Positions 1-10,150 of a stretch of 64,000 nt of DNA are shown piece by piece; positions within the stretch are counted from its first letter, which is position 1; every line of letters starts with the position of its first letter. This DNA is from Rhynchopus euleeides (lineage: Eukaryota > Euglenozoa > Diplonemea > Diplonemida > Diplonemidae), in NCBI GenBank assembly GCA_963210315.1, contig OY723269.1, forward strand, positions 1,364,001 through 1,428,000, given 5' to 3'. A model generated the notes under the pieces. The model saw only the letters and a list, made by a program, of their open reading frames with translations, made no database searches and was not told where the DNA came from. Made by a program: the position numbers and the translations under genes.

Positions 1-3000
1 GCAACATGCAGAAAAACGACAATCTCCCCACAGGGAATGCAGGAGTTTGCCCGATTTTGCGATGAAGCGGGAGGAGTACGATTTTGGTTGCCCAGACTTC
101 TTTATTTGCGTACAAAACAACAGCCCTCCGCCGGTTGGGTGTCTTAGTGTTTCTCTCTCTCTCTCTCAGACAGCTTTCGTGACCCGGGGCCCAGGGGGGT
201 GATCCCTGTGCAACCTCTGAACAACAAAAGCGCCATTGCGGGTGCGAATTTGGTGATGTGCGTTGTCTGTACCACCTGACTCAGAATGCCGTGCTCCTGG
301 AGCAGCAAGAGAAACCATCTCAAAAACCAAGGGTGCGCGGGTGGGGGACGGGATTGTCCCCCTCCCCCCCACTTATTCTTCTGCTGACTTCCCGGCCCCC
401 TCCACCGGGCAAAACAGATAATGGCGTGTTTTCACACACGCGCCTTTGCTGTTTTGCTGACTGAGAGAACCCCTGTTGGGTTGCTGGCCACCCCACCACC
501 CTGCCCCAAGGATAGCCCCGGGGGGGCGGTGTGCTGTGGTTGGCCAGCATCTTAGTGCGATGACCCCGCCCCAATTGCCACGGCGCGGGAGCGTCGGGGT
601 GGTTGGTTCTTCATTTCTTTTTCTTTTGTTTGCCAAAAATGCCCCTGCCAGGTTATCGTTGCCTTTTATTTTCATGCCACCCGCCCCCCCTTGCGGTGCG
701 CAGAGGACAAGTCCAACTGCCTCTCTGCTGCACGGCACACCATCCGTTCTCCCTGACCCCGAGCCTCTGTCGGCAGGCTGTGAACCTCCGGGTGCTCGGG
801 GGGTGTGCGGTGGTCTTGCTTGGCGGTGTTCCAGACCCGCTCTGTGAATTTCACGTGTCGTGCAATTCTTGCGGTTATCTTTTTTTTTGTTTTTTCACCC
901 CTGTCTATGTTTCAGCAGCATCACTCCCTTGTCTTGTCCGTCAAGCCCGGTTGTGCCCGGTAAAACGGGTGTCGTACAGCTTGAAGCAAGACCTGCTCAG
1001 GGAGTGGTGCGTTTGCGGCGCGACTCATGCTGCGCATCCCTGACACGGCACAGCGCCATCGAAGCAACCGAAGCTGCCAGCTGGTAAGGCTGTGCGGTAG
1101 GCCGGGGGTGCACTGTGAATCTCTCCCTCTCTTTTGGTGGTTTTATCGGGCACCAGCAACAGAGCAACACCGGAGCTGGTGTGTGTTCCATTCATCCCTC
1201 CCCTGCTGGGAGGTGAAGGGGACACAACTGGAGTAAAACGACCTGCTAGGTGCAGTGTGGACACCGCAATGTCTGATCGTCTCCGATGGCAGGCATGGCG
1301 GTTGTCCATGCAGTCGATCCAATACTTGATGCTCTTTGCCATCAATCCCTTCCGGAAACCGGAATGAAACGCGTTGTGTTGGTCGCTTTGTCACCTTTTT
1401 TTCCATGCGCGTGCCCCATTTTCTTTTCTTTTTGCGTGAGCGCACGGCGCGCAGCTGCGCCGAGGCCGGTGGTTGTTTCCCTCCTTTCTCCCCCACCCTC
1501 CTTGCCCCCCCCCCCCCCCTTTGGGCTCTGCACCCCAAAGGCCACGGCGGGCACAGCCGCAAATTAAAGGGCGTCCTCCTGCTTGATCACCCCTCTCAAG
1601 AGCACACCCGATTTGCCTGATACGCCGCTTCCGCTTTTGACCCGCTCCGTGTCCCCCATCCCCCCCTGCACCCGCCGCCACCTGCTGTGCGTTATGACTA
1701 ACACCGACACATAGGTGGGGCGTGCGATGGGTGGGAGGTGTGTGGGGGTGTCTTGCGCGGCACACCATCAAAAAAAATAGTGAGATTCCCCTCTCTTCTT
1801 TGACAGCTCGCCGGGGCTCAATTCTGGGAGGGGCTTTTCGCCCGCGCAGATCCCCTAGTTTTTTTTATTGCGAAACGCCTGTCCGGCTGTGGGGGTGGGG
1901 AGGGAGGGGTGGCGGTGTTTCGGCATTTCGGAGAACACCCGGCTTTTGTTGATCCCACCTCCCCCTCCCCCATTCTCTCTGAGATTCACTCGGTTCAATA
2001 GTTTCTGTGTGCATCGGTGCAGGTTTTTTTTTTCGCCCGATTCGGTTTTGCTGCAGCCAGGAAATTTCTTGTCCTGGTTGAAGATGTGCATGACCCCCAC
2101 CCCCCCTTTTTTTTGCCAAATGGGTTTCTTGCCAAAACTCCTGACGGCTAACGAGCTCTTTACCCTAACGATCCCTGTGCAAAGATCCGAGTCGAGTGCG
2201 TTGACATGCACGCGCCGGTGGTGGTTCGGTGTCTCTGGTGAAGCCAATTGACACTCCCCTCATTGCACACACATACTGCATGCTGTTGGGTAGACGTGAC
2301 CCGAGGATACGACTAAAAAAAATGACTGACCATGTGAGACTGTAACAGACAATGCCGGGACGGTGCGGATATCTCCCGCGAGATGGCCGCCCCCGCCCCG
2401 CCCCCTCCCCAGCCCACCTTCCCCGGTCGAGGCCCAGCTGGTGGCACCCCCCACTTCGGGAGGATGTCCCATCTGAGCCTCCTTTTGAAGCCGTTCATTT
2501 TTTTTGGACATTCGGAATGCATTGGTTGGATGTATTGTACAGTGCCCTCGTGGCCTGGGTGACGTTGCATATGTTTTGTCGTGACAACCATCGGAGTGGG
2601 AGGGCGGGGGCACATCCTCCCTCCAGAGGGGACAATATCCGCCGTGGGATTTTATAGCATGTGTTGTTCGCTATGATGTTTTTGGTTGTTGAATTCCCCC
2701 CGACTATCCCACGGATGTTGCCCGTAACTATTGCATGTGCTTTTCCTTGCAGAATAGAATATTTTCGTTGCGGAAGTTGGCGTCACCCGAATAGTAACGG
2801 CTGCTGATTTGCTGAATCAACGGGTCAGCAATGCTCGTTTTACCAGCCGGAGAATGGCTGATTCCATCGTGTGTATTACTATGCTGTTGCGGGAGGGTGT
2901 CGTGCTTTGAACCAACCATCATTTTAAGTTCCGACATTTTCAAGTTCCGAGAACCAGTGTTGGATTTTTCACGATTTTTTTTGCACCCCGGAGCAGATGT

Positions 3001-3140
3001 CCTCCCGTTGTTTATTTTATCTGTTGTTGCTATTTTCTTGTATGTTGCAGTTGCAGATCGGGCCAAAACGAAATGTCGCACATTACTGTGTACGATGATT
3101 ACACAGTAATGCTTGACAGGCCCTGGATTTTTTTTGCAGA
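1..3140. other. Intergenic, no supported gene
   Basis: I see no convincing gene here. Open frames are short, overlap on both strands and resemble no family. The DNA is a patchwork of pyrimidine runs, C or G runs, a short CT repeat near 160-170 and T-rich stretches, similar in style to the other intergenic parts of this window. Confidence 0.6.
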
Positions 3141-3152
3141 CACCCGTCACAT

Positions 3153-3192
3153 CCCCCCCCCCCCCCCCCCGGGGGGCCCCCCCCCCCCCCCC
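3153..3192. repeat. Poly-C / poly-G / poly-C tract
   Basis: About 18 C, then 6 G, then about 16 C. It lies just upstream of the first GAACCGGTTC array. Homopolymers of this length are prone to slippage and assembly error. Confidence 0.9.
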
Positions 3193-3215
3193 CACACACG
3201 ACGCGCTGGCACGGG

Positions 3216-3357
3216 CTGAACCGGTTCTGGAACCGGTTCCAGAACCGGTTCTGGAACCGGTTCGGCGGAACCGGTTCACCGGCGAACCGGTTCGGTGGAA
3301 CCGGTTCCAGAACCGGTTCGGACGAACCGGTTCACCGGTAAACCGGTTCCAGAACCG
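3216..3357. repeat. GAACCGGTTC palindrome array 1
   Basis: The 10-bp perfect palindrome GAACCGGTTC and near variants recur roughly every 12 bp with variable two-base linkers (TG, CA, GG and similar). Because the core is palindromic, both strands give an open frame of the type EPV-x-EPV; I read that as a by-product of the repeat, not as a protein. Confidence 0.9.
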
Positions 3358-3477
3358 ACATTTGCGAACCGGGCAAAGTGGGTCCCGACCGGTTGGCCGT
3401 GTACCGGTCGGTGGACCGGTATACGGACCTGACCCGCACTGAGTCATCTCAGACCTATGGGTTTCAGTCCCAGTGTC

Positions 3478-3762
3478 AGATTCAGACCTACTGATCCAGA
3501 ACCGCACCCTCTCCTTCCACACCAATTGTATCCGCTGCTCATGGGTCCGAGTGACGACGATAGCAATGACGATGGCTCCATAGCAAAGATGGCTACCACT
3601 GTCAAAGCTCATCTGGAACAGAAACTGTCCCAGATGGAAGTCTCCTGTATAAATACAGGGTTCGGGTTTCCCACGAGTGTAACGCAGATACGTGCAGGTG
3701 TGTCAAGAGAGTGTGCAGCTCACAGCAGTTCCTCATCCTTGGTTCTGAACCCCACAGTTCTT
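3478..3762. repeat. Diverged duplication, copy 1
   Basis: This stretch resembles 4493-4752 in the same orientation. Shared blocks include the one around CCGCTGCTCATGGG, the one around AGCAAAGATGGCTACCAC and the one around TGCAGCTCACAGCAG, in the same order. Substitutions and small indels separate the copies. No coding function is evident. Confidence 0.75.
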
Positions 3763-4492
3763 CGAATCACAGTGACAACAGGGAGGCCAGATCCAAAGAT
3801 CAGGCTTTCCCAGACGCGGTTCAACTGGTGACGACCGTTGTTGAGAGACCGGAGCGGAGGTCGACGTCGGCTTATCTCATGCTACGGCAGGGGTGAGGAC
3901 TCAGCCGCCACCCCGGGTGGTTTGCAGGTTGAACAGGTTGTGTGGTTCCATTGATCAACATAGGTCGGCCTGTCTGATAAGACTCAGCCACCCTGCGGGT
4001 CAATTTATTCTAAAAAGGCGCCTTTTTGACCAAAAGGCAAAATTTCCTCCCATCATGCTCCCGTACCACAGAGGCCTGCCTCTGTGTATGTGTACGTTTT
4101 GCGATGACGGGGTGTGGAACCTGGCGTAGACCGAGCTACAACACAGGCGCCGTGGGTCAATTTTTTTTAGAAAATGCCTTGACCAAAGGCATCCCCCTAA
4201 CACTTAATTGCTCTGCTTCAACCTGAACCGACCCTCTAGGCAGCGTGAGGTGGCTACGTCGAGCCACTTCGTGGACAGCTGCAGTACCCTTCCCTTGTGT
4301 TCCTCTGTCAGGGGAACAACACAATAGCAGCATACGTATTGTTTCATTTCAGTCAGCCAAGGAAAGTCGAGGAGTTCGAGCCGTTGAACAGTAACCAGAG
4401 GATGACAAGCAGGTTGAATATGCAAGCAGTGATCTCCTGTGTACCCTTGGACCCACATTAAACTCGAACTGAAGCCCTCAGTCGTCCTTGAC
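3763..4492. other. Intergenic between duplicated blocks
   Basis: No gene is supported. It holds a short perfect palindrome, AAAAAGGCGCCTTTTT, near 4013-4028. A related pair of words (GGTCAATTT...TTGACC) occurs again near 4146-4185, suggesting a small degraded repeat. Confidence 0.5.
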
Positions 4493-4752
4493 CAGATTCA
4501 GACCCGCTTTTCCAGAACCGCACCCCCTCCCTCCACTCCAAGTGTATCCGCTGCTCATGGGCCCACGTGACCACAAAGACTTAATCGTGACTCCATAGCA
4601 AAGATGGCTACCACGCTCAAGACCATCTGTGAACAGACGGTGGTCTCCTGTTTCCAGGGGTATGGAATTACCACGAGTGTAATGCAGGTACGGTAGGTGT
4701 GTCAAGAAGGTTTGCAGCTCACAGCAGGTCGTCATCTTCGTTCTGAACCTTG
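4493..4752. repeat. Diverged duplication, copy 2
   Basis: Second, more divergent copy of the block at 3478-3762, in the same orientation. It keeps the order of the shared words but carries several indels. Confidence 0.75.
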
Positions 4753-5218
4753 GTTCTGAAGTCGACAGCTCCTCAAGTCGGAGGCACACAAAGGATGGGT
4801 TCCGCAACTGTCCAACTATCTACAGACTCACAGCCCAGAAGGTGCAGTCCAGGTTCCACAGAGCAAATTAAATGTTAGCATTTCTGCACAACTACCGTAT
4901 CGCAAATCGCAGCGGCGGTAGAAGTGACTGACTCTAAAACGGCGAGGTATCAGTCTTGACGCTGGAAAATTCCGTTCGGAAATACCAAACACATCCAGAA
5001 AGTGGAAGGAATGGGCGCCAAGATGATGCGAACGATTTTTGGGGGGAGGGGGTGGACTGCCCTGTATCGTGATACCCGTGAGGGTAAAAAAATACAGGGC
5101 AGGGAGGCACAGGCGCAGGCACAACAGAGGCAATACATAGGCAGGCACCAATGGGAAAAGCGACCTCTTCTGGGACAGGCTGGGGAGGGGGGGTGGGGAG
5201 GGCGGCGCTGGGGCGGCT

Positions 5219-5401
5219 GCATGCGGTACCTGCGGTTCCGGTCCGGATTTTCGTCCGGACCGGTGCCGCATTTGAGGGGCAAGAATCTGATTTCCGAGGC
5301 CCGGGAATGGTCGCAGTGGCTTCAAATGGCCAAAAACGTTCAATTTACCCCCCGGAAAAAAAAATTCGAAAGGGTCCCCCTATAGAAATCCAGTCAGGAC
5401 T
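5219..5401. repeat. 233-bp tandem duplication, unit 1
   Basis: About 180 bp starting at ATGCGGTACCTGCGGTTCC is repeated 233 bp downstream at 5452-5634 with only a few changes. Each unit contains the inverted pair TCCGGTCCGGA / TCGTCCGGACCGG and ends against a GAACCGGTTC stretch. Confidence 0.9.
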
Positions 5402-5451
5402 GCGTGAACCGGTTCTAGAACCGGTTCGCGAACCGGTTTCTGCCAGTTTCT

Positions 5452-5634
5452 GCATGCGGTACCTGCGGTTCCGGTCCGGATTTTCGTCCGGACCGGTACC
5501 GCATTTGAGGGGCAAGAATCTGATTTCCGAGGCCCGGGAATGGTCGCAGTGGCTTCAAATGGCCAAAACCGTTCAATTTACCCCCCCGAAAAAAAAATTC
5601 GAAAGGGTCCCCCTATAGAAATCCGGTCAGGACT
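5452..5634. repeat. 233-bp tandem duplication, unit 2
   Basis: Near-identical second copy of 5219-5401. A short run of AACCGGTT palindromes (about 5402-5442) separates the copies, so the duplicated unit probably spans unique sequence plus array. Confidence 0.9.
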
Positions 5635-5637
5635 GGG

Positions 5638-5955
5638 GGAACCGGTTTCAGAACCGGTTCTGGAACCGGTTCGTGAACCGGTTCCGGAACCGGTTCCAGA
5701 ACCGGTTCGAGAACCGGTTCTGAAACCGGTTCACGAACCGGTTCCGGAACCGGTTCGTGAACCGGTTCTCGAACCGGTTCTGAAACCGGTTCCTGCAAAC
5801 CGGTTCACGAACCGGTTTTTGCCAGTTTCAGAACCGGTCCCAGCCGGTTCTGAACCTGTCCTCAACCGGTTCGGATTTGTCAGTAACCGGTTTGCCGTTG
5901 TGATTTCAACCGGTTCCCAAGGAACCGGTTACTGTTTTCAAACCGGTTCAGGAGA
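5638..5955. repeat. GAACCGGTTC palindrome array 2
   Basis: The largest palindrome array: about two dozen AACCGGTT cores, most in a 12-bp period with the linker dinucleotide varying (TG, GT, CG, CA, GA, TC). Spacing becomes looser after about 5790. Open frames exist on both strands, as expected of a 12-bp period with no stop codon in it. Confidence 0.93.
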
Positions 5956-6096
5956 TTTCTGCCAGCGCGTCGTGCACACATCCATACCATACCATGACAG
6001 GGAATGTGTCAAGTAAAGACACATCCGTCTGCCCTCATCGGGCATCTCTTTGGTCCCACACAATCCATCACCCTAAATGAATAATTTATCTGAGGA

Positions 6097-6160
6097 CGTA
6101 TGATCTTCATCTTTGGGATGATCTCCTCACGGAGATCATCCCAAAGATCAAGATCATACG
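6097..6160. repeat. Hairpin, 30-bp arms, 4-base loop
   Basis: Arms 6097-6126 and 6131-6160 are reverse complements with a single mismatch (TTCATC against TTGATC), closing on the loop TCAC. It is isolated from any gene; it could be a foldback relic or structured RNA. Confidence 0.9.
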
Positions 6161-6326
6161 ATCGGAAGGGGGCACGGTGGGGCTGCTGGCGGACCCCCCT
6201 ACTCCGCCCCAGACCCCCACAGGCCGTGCCACCAGGGTTTTTCGGATACCAACCTTCACACGTGTGATCAGGCCCTGGCAATGTTCGCATGGAACCCAAG
6301 ACATATGGATGCGTTTGGTATCCTGT

Positions 6327-6328
<2 letters not shown>

Positions 6329-6357
<29 letters not shown>
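6329..6357. repeat. (CA)n microsatellite
   Basis: About 14 CA units. A second, shorter CA run lies at 6719-6733. Confidence 0.95.
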
Positions 6358-6358
<1 letters not shown>

Positions 6359-6359
6359 T

Positions 6360-7776
6360 CTTCCTTCAAGCCCCCAAGACTCTTGAAGCGGCCTGACTCT
6401 TTAGTGTCTACGTCGCAGCAAGGGGGCGATATATACCACCCTTTTTATTGATTTCACGTGTCAGTGTTTGACTTTTTCGCAACTTCATTTCTTCCTTTTT
6501 CTCCCTCTCCGACCCCACCCGTGACACCACCAGGGTTTAGCTAGCCCTGGTCCGATTATCCCCGGTTCTTCGCTGAAGAGACGCGGCCGGGGGGAGGGGT
6601 ACGAAGAGTACGCGTCGAAACCGGTGTCACGTCGTGTTGGGGAATCCTTCGGGAGTGCGATACTGAAGGGGAGGTGCTACTGCCCGTGCAGGGCGACACC
6701 GCCTTAAAACTTTATAACCACACACACACACACCCCCCACGTCCCTTCCCCCCCTTCCCTCCTGGTATCCACTTTACTTTTTGTATTTTTTTTCCAAATT
6801 TCTTTGCAACTTTTCCCCCTGTTCCGGCAGCTCTTTGCACAACCTCTCACCCCCGCCTTGACCCCCCTGGGCGCACTGGGCAGAAGCAGAGGGGAGACGG
6901 CGTGTGCGTGTGTGTGTGGGTGGCATAGAGCTACTCTCTACGCCCCCACCACCACTCCCTGCCTTCCCCTGAACTTGCTGTCCGTCGCTCATATTGATAG
7001 AGCTGGGGGAGTGATGACATGCCTTCTGGGTGTGGAGGGGGGGGGAAAACCGTCAGACAGACTGCAAGTCAGGCTGCTGCTGATGTTGTTTTCTCTCATT
7101 TTGACACGAAACCTACTCAGCGAAGGGAAGGAGATGGAAGGAAACGGAGGATGTCATCACACACCCCAGCGATATCATGCGTATAGTATCTTGTGTAGCG
7201 AACTGGCATGCGCTCAGTTTTGCTCCATGGAGGGGCACAGCGTGATAACCGGGCCCCGCTGCCATACTATATTTTCTGCGGGATGCTTTCAGAGGAGCGG
7301 AGCTGCTGGGCCCCCAACTGCAAAGAGGAAAAAAGATTGAAGTGGGATGCTGTTCTGGAGGGTAGGGGTGACGTGGTGGCGGTGGGGTGTATGTGGGGGG
7401 GGGGGGGGGGGGAGGAGGGGGGGTGAGAGAGAGAGAGATGTGCGATGGGGCGCCTCCGTGTTCTGTTGCAGAAACTCTTCAATTTGTTGGCCCCTTTTTC
7501 TTTTGTGTATTTTTTTTTGCACAGCCCGGGAAAACAACCAAAGTGCACAGTGCACACCCCCCACCCCTGGGTCATTCTGTAAGCTTGCCTTATGTGAACT
7601 CTGTTCCACCCTTCCTTCAGAAACCTTTCGCCGTCTACTGATCACCAAAGTGAGAAGGGCGAATCAGGCTGTGCATCAGGGAACGGACGAATATATCAAC
7701 CGTGTCCCTGGTTTCCTTGCTTCTACCTTTTTTTTTCAACTGAGCTATTTTTTGACGACAGGCTCGCCCTGTCCTA
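6360..7776. other. Intergenic, no supported gene
   Basis: No gene is supported. It includes the CA run at 6719-6733, a G-rich run near 7397-7427 followed by GA repeats, and T-rich stretches. Open frames here are short and low in complexity. Confidence 0.5.
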
Positions 7777-8091
7777 CACGGTGGACTCCAGCGGCCCTAG
7801 CGGGAGTCTGGGAGCGGGAGTCTGAGCGGGTGTCAAAGACTCCCGCTAGCGGGAGTCTATACTCCCGCTAGGGGGAGTCTGACTCCCCCTAGCGGGAGTC
7901 TTTTCACCTATTTTCATCCATTTTTCCCATGATATAGTTACAGTCTACTGGCGTGGGGGGTAAAATCATGGTGGAAGAGGGATGGGGAGGGGCTTGTTTT
8001 GCTTCTGTCAGTTTCCCCGGACTCTGGACTACCTACCTATCCTCCTGGTAGCGGCTACACCTGCGGAGGTGAGCGGTTAGAATTTGAGGTG

Positions 8092-9231
8092 TCAAAGTGC
8101 GGCCATCGCCTGTCGTAGTTGTGTTACACCTTGGGCAAGACAAGCCATCCTGCAGGCCTCATCTTCTTCGTCAGAACTGTCATCCCCCTCCTGCTGTGCG
8201 CGTTGGTCAAGCGTGCTCAAAGTCGCCTCGGATGACACGAATGGTGTGAAAGTCGCCCCCAGCGGGATTGGCATTTTGCACAAGCAGAGCGATAATTTGC
8301 GGTGTCCTTCGGGGAACCGGAACAGGAAGTAGGGCGCGCTGATGGGTTCAACGAAGTCCTGTGTGTTGCAGTGCACAAACCCCTTCTGCAGCTGTGTCAA
8401 CTGTGTGCAAAGAACATACACAGCCAATCTATGAGCGTGTCGGGTGTGCAGACACGGACACAGGATGACTTCTCTATACCCGAGGATCCCGTCCTGCGAC
8501 AGGTGCACAACCTTCCAAGGCATGCCCGATGCGCGCCGCTTCTCTTCTGCCATCGCAAGATCTCTCTCGTAAGTTGCGGAGCTGGCGATTGTAACGGCAT
8601 CTTTCTTGCGATGTCCGTTCTCTGCTTCTTCAAATTCGTCGTTGTTCTGCAGAGGCACTGCATCTTCTGGAGCCCACCAATGATGGAGACTGTGTACGTA
8701 GGCATTGCGCGTTGATCCCTTTTCGGCATGCTCCATCAACCAGTGAAATATATGCCCTGAGATCCGAGCACGCAAGAAGGGAATCCGGGCTGACTCATCC
8801 TTGCATCCCCAGAAGCGCCAGGGGATGTCTGCATACTGGAAATGCATGAGGTCTGCAAGGGAGACAAAGAGGTAGCGGAACAAGCCCTTGTAGGTGGTGT
8901 CCTGTGACATGGCAAGCACGACCTTCCGGAACTGAGCACCTGTCCCATTCTGCGACACATTCAGTGCAAGGTTTGTACAGGTCTTGTCGAATATTTTTTT
9001 TGTTGTCTCATCCAGTACCCTGATCAGCCGCATGGCGAGCCCCTTGCAGTCATGGAGTGCTGGGGTGACGTAGCGGGCATTGGGAAGCACACCTGCCAAG
9101 AGGGAGGGGTAGCCAGCCTCTTTCATCTCAGAGAGAGTCAGGTGCGGGTATCGATGCACCTGTTGATACCAGCGTTCTTCTGGGATGTCGCACAGTGAGC
9201 ATCGGTGCCCTCGCCCCCCGCATCGCCTCAT
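8092..9231 (-). CDS. Transposon-encoded protein, putative transposase fragment or accessory protein
   Basis: This intact 379-residue frame begins at an ATG on the minus strand inside transposon copy 1. The N-terminus has cysteine/histidine pairs (CGGRGHRCSLC) that could be the end of a zinc-binding domain. The motif PALHDCKGLAMRLI near residue 57 is reminiscent of the LHD-x-KG stretch in C-terminal parts of some large cut-and-paste transposases, but I recognise no complete catalytic triad. The C-terminus is acidic (DDSSDEEDE). Copy 2 carries the same frame with three single-base deletions (31367-32503). Being the only long frame in the element, it is the best transposase candidate; the length suggests a truncated or non-autonomous element. 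Function is inferred from context only. Confidence 0.6.
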   Translation of the reverse strand: MRRCGGRGHRCSLCDIPEERWYQQVHRYPHLTLSEMKEAGYPSLLAGVLPNARYVTPALHDCKGLAMRLIRVLDETTKKIFDKTCTNLALNVSQNGTGAQFRKVVLAMSQDTTYKGLFRYLFVSLADLMHFQYADIPWRFWGCKDESARIPFLRARISGHIFHWLMEHAEKGSTRNAYVHSLHHWWAPEDAVPLQNNDEFEEAENGHRKKDAVTIASSATYERDLAMAEEKRRASGMPWKVVHLSQDGILGYREVILCPCLHTRHAHRLAVYVLCTQLTQLQKGFVHCNTQDFVEPISAPYFLFRFPEGHRKLSLCLCKMPIPLGATFTPFVSSEATLSTLDQRAQQEGDDSSDEEDEACRMACLAQGVTQLRQAMAAL

Positions 9232-9249
9232 TGTTGCCCACTGCTGATC

Positions 9250-9347
9250 TATACTCCCGCTAGCGGGAGTTGGACTCCCCCTAGTTGAGACTCCCGAAAA
9301 GGGTTAAACCCGGTAGTGGTACCCTACCCCCGCTGGAGTCCACCGTG
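9250..9347 (-). repeat. Internal duplicate of a transposon terminus (copy 1)
   Basis: It matches the true terminus at about 10066-10150, in the same orientation, down to the closing GGAGTCCACCGTG, but carries an extra block of about 14 bases (around AAACCCGGTAGTGG). So 9348-10150 is a module bounded by two like-oriented termini, and it holds the basic ORF. Confidence 0.88.
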
Positions 9348-9496
9348 CAAGGCCGGATCAGCCCACGGGTGGGTTTGAGGAAGAAATCTGGGGGGGCAAA
9401 TTTTGCTGCGACTTCCGGTTTCACCCGGCCGAACTCCAGCATCTATCCAGACCCACGGTGCCAAGCCGTACGCCCGTGTCGCGATCATTCGCGGCT

Positions 9497-9877
9497 TCAG
9501 GCTGCCCCCGACGACACGTTTGTATCCTGCACCTTGCCATACTTCGCCTCCACCTTGTATATGACGGAGAGCGCCCTCCTTCCGCATCGTTGCGACTTCC
9601 CTGACAGCGAACTTATCCATGTCAGGGAAGACATGGCGATGATTGCGTTGGCCACCTGGGTGCTGTGCTGGTGGAGCTCCTTGCTCAACACCGTTGCTAG
9701 GAGCCTTCTAATGGATCCCAGTGTCAGCACACTGCCCCCTTTTTTAACAGGGAAGGCCGTGCAAAAATCATGCACAATGTTCGTCGCCTCCGCAGCCTCG
9801 GGACTCTCTGCGCTCTTCTTCTTCTTAATCGACTTTGCCGCCGGCTTCGCTGCCGGCTTCGTTGCCGTCTTCCCCAT
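9497..9877 (-). CDS. Small basic histone-like protein carried by the transposon (H2B-like half?)
   Basis: This 126-residue frame has a Lys/Ala/Pro tail (KPAAKPAAKSIKKKK) like a histone tail. From about residue 50 to 75, a segment with S-x-x-T-x-x-x-I...L-x-x-EL-x-x-H lines up without gaps with the end of the histone H2B fold, the stretch that ends GELAKH in canonical H2B. In copy 2 the last part reads ELHKH, an even closer match. The first fold helix is missing and the region after residue 85 does not look histone-like, so it may be truncated or read out of frame there. The H2B link is my own by-eye alignment and needs a profile search. The frame lies in a module bounded by duplicated transposon termini, suggesting capture. 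Confidence 0.45.
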   Translation of the reverse strand: MGKTATKPAAKPAAKSIKKKKSAESPEAAEATNIVHDFCTAFPVKKGGSVLTLGSIRRLLATVLSKELHQHSTQVANAIIAMSSLTWISSLSGKSQRCGRRALSVIYKVEAKYGKVQDTNVSSGAA

Positions 9878-10150
9878 TTTTGTGAATCAGGTCTGCGAGC
9901 TGGGATGGGTGGAAACGTCCGTTTCGTTTGGTGTGGCTGTACTTCAGTGACGAGTGCCACATTGCATAGGTATCATGGGAAAAATGAGTGAAAATAGGTG
10001 AAAAGACTCCCGCTAGGGGGAGTCAGACTCCCCCTAGCGGGAGTATAGACTCCCGCTAGCGGGAGTCTATACTCCCGCTAGCGGGAGTTGGACTCCCCCT
10101 AGTTGAGACTCCCGAAAAGGGTTACCCTACCCCCGCTGGAGTCCACCGTG

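Larger units (their letters stand above)
7777..10150 (-). mobile_element. DNA transposon copy 1 (2374 bp), termini CACGGTGGACTCCAGC
   Basis: The ends are inverted repeats beginning CACGGTGGACTCCAGC, flanked on both sides by TA (7775-7776 and 10151-10152), consistent with a 2-bp target duplication. Sub-terminal DNA is packed with the palindrome ACTCCCGCTAGCGGGAGT and variants. Two minus-strand frames are inside (8092-9231 and 9497-9877). A full extra copy of one terminus lies internally at about 9250-9347. An inverted second copy sits at 30491-32840. I cannot assign it to a named superfamily. Confidence 0.9.

Noticed and set aside
5613..5798. Open frames of EPV-type repeats on both strands
   Set aside because: They arise automatically from a palindromic 12-bp period; no start context, no family, and equal quality on both strands.
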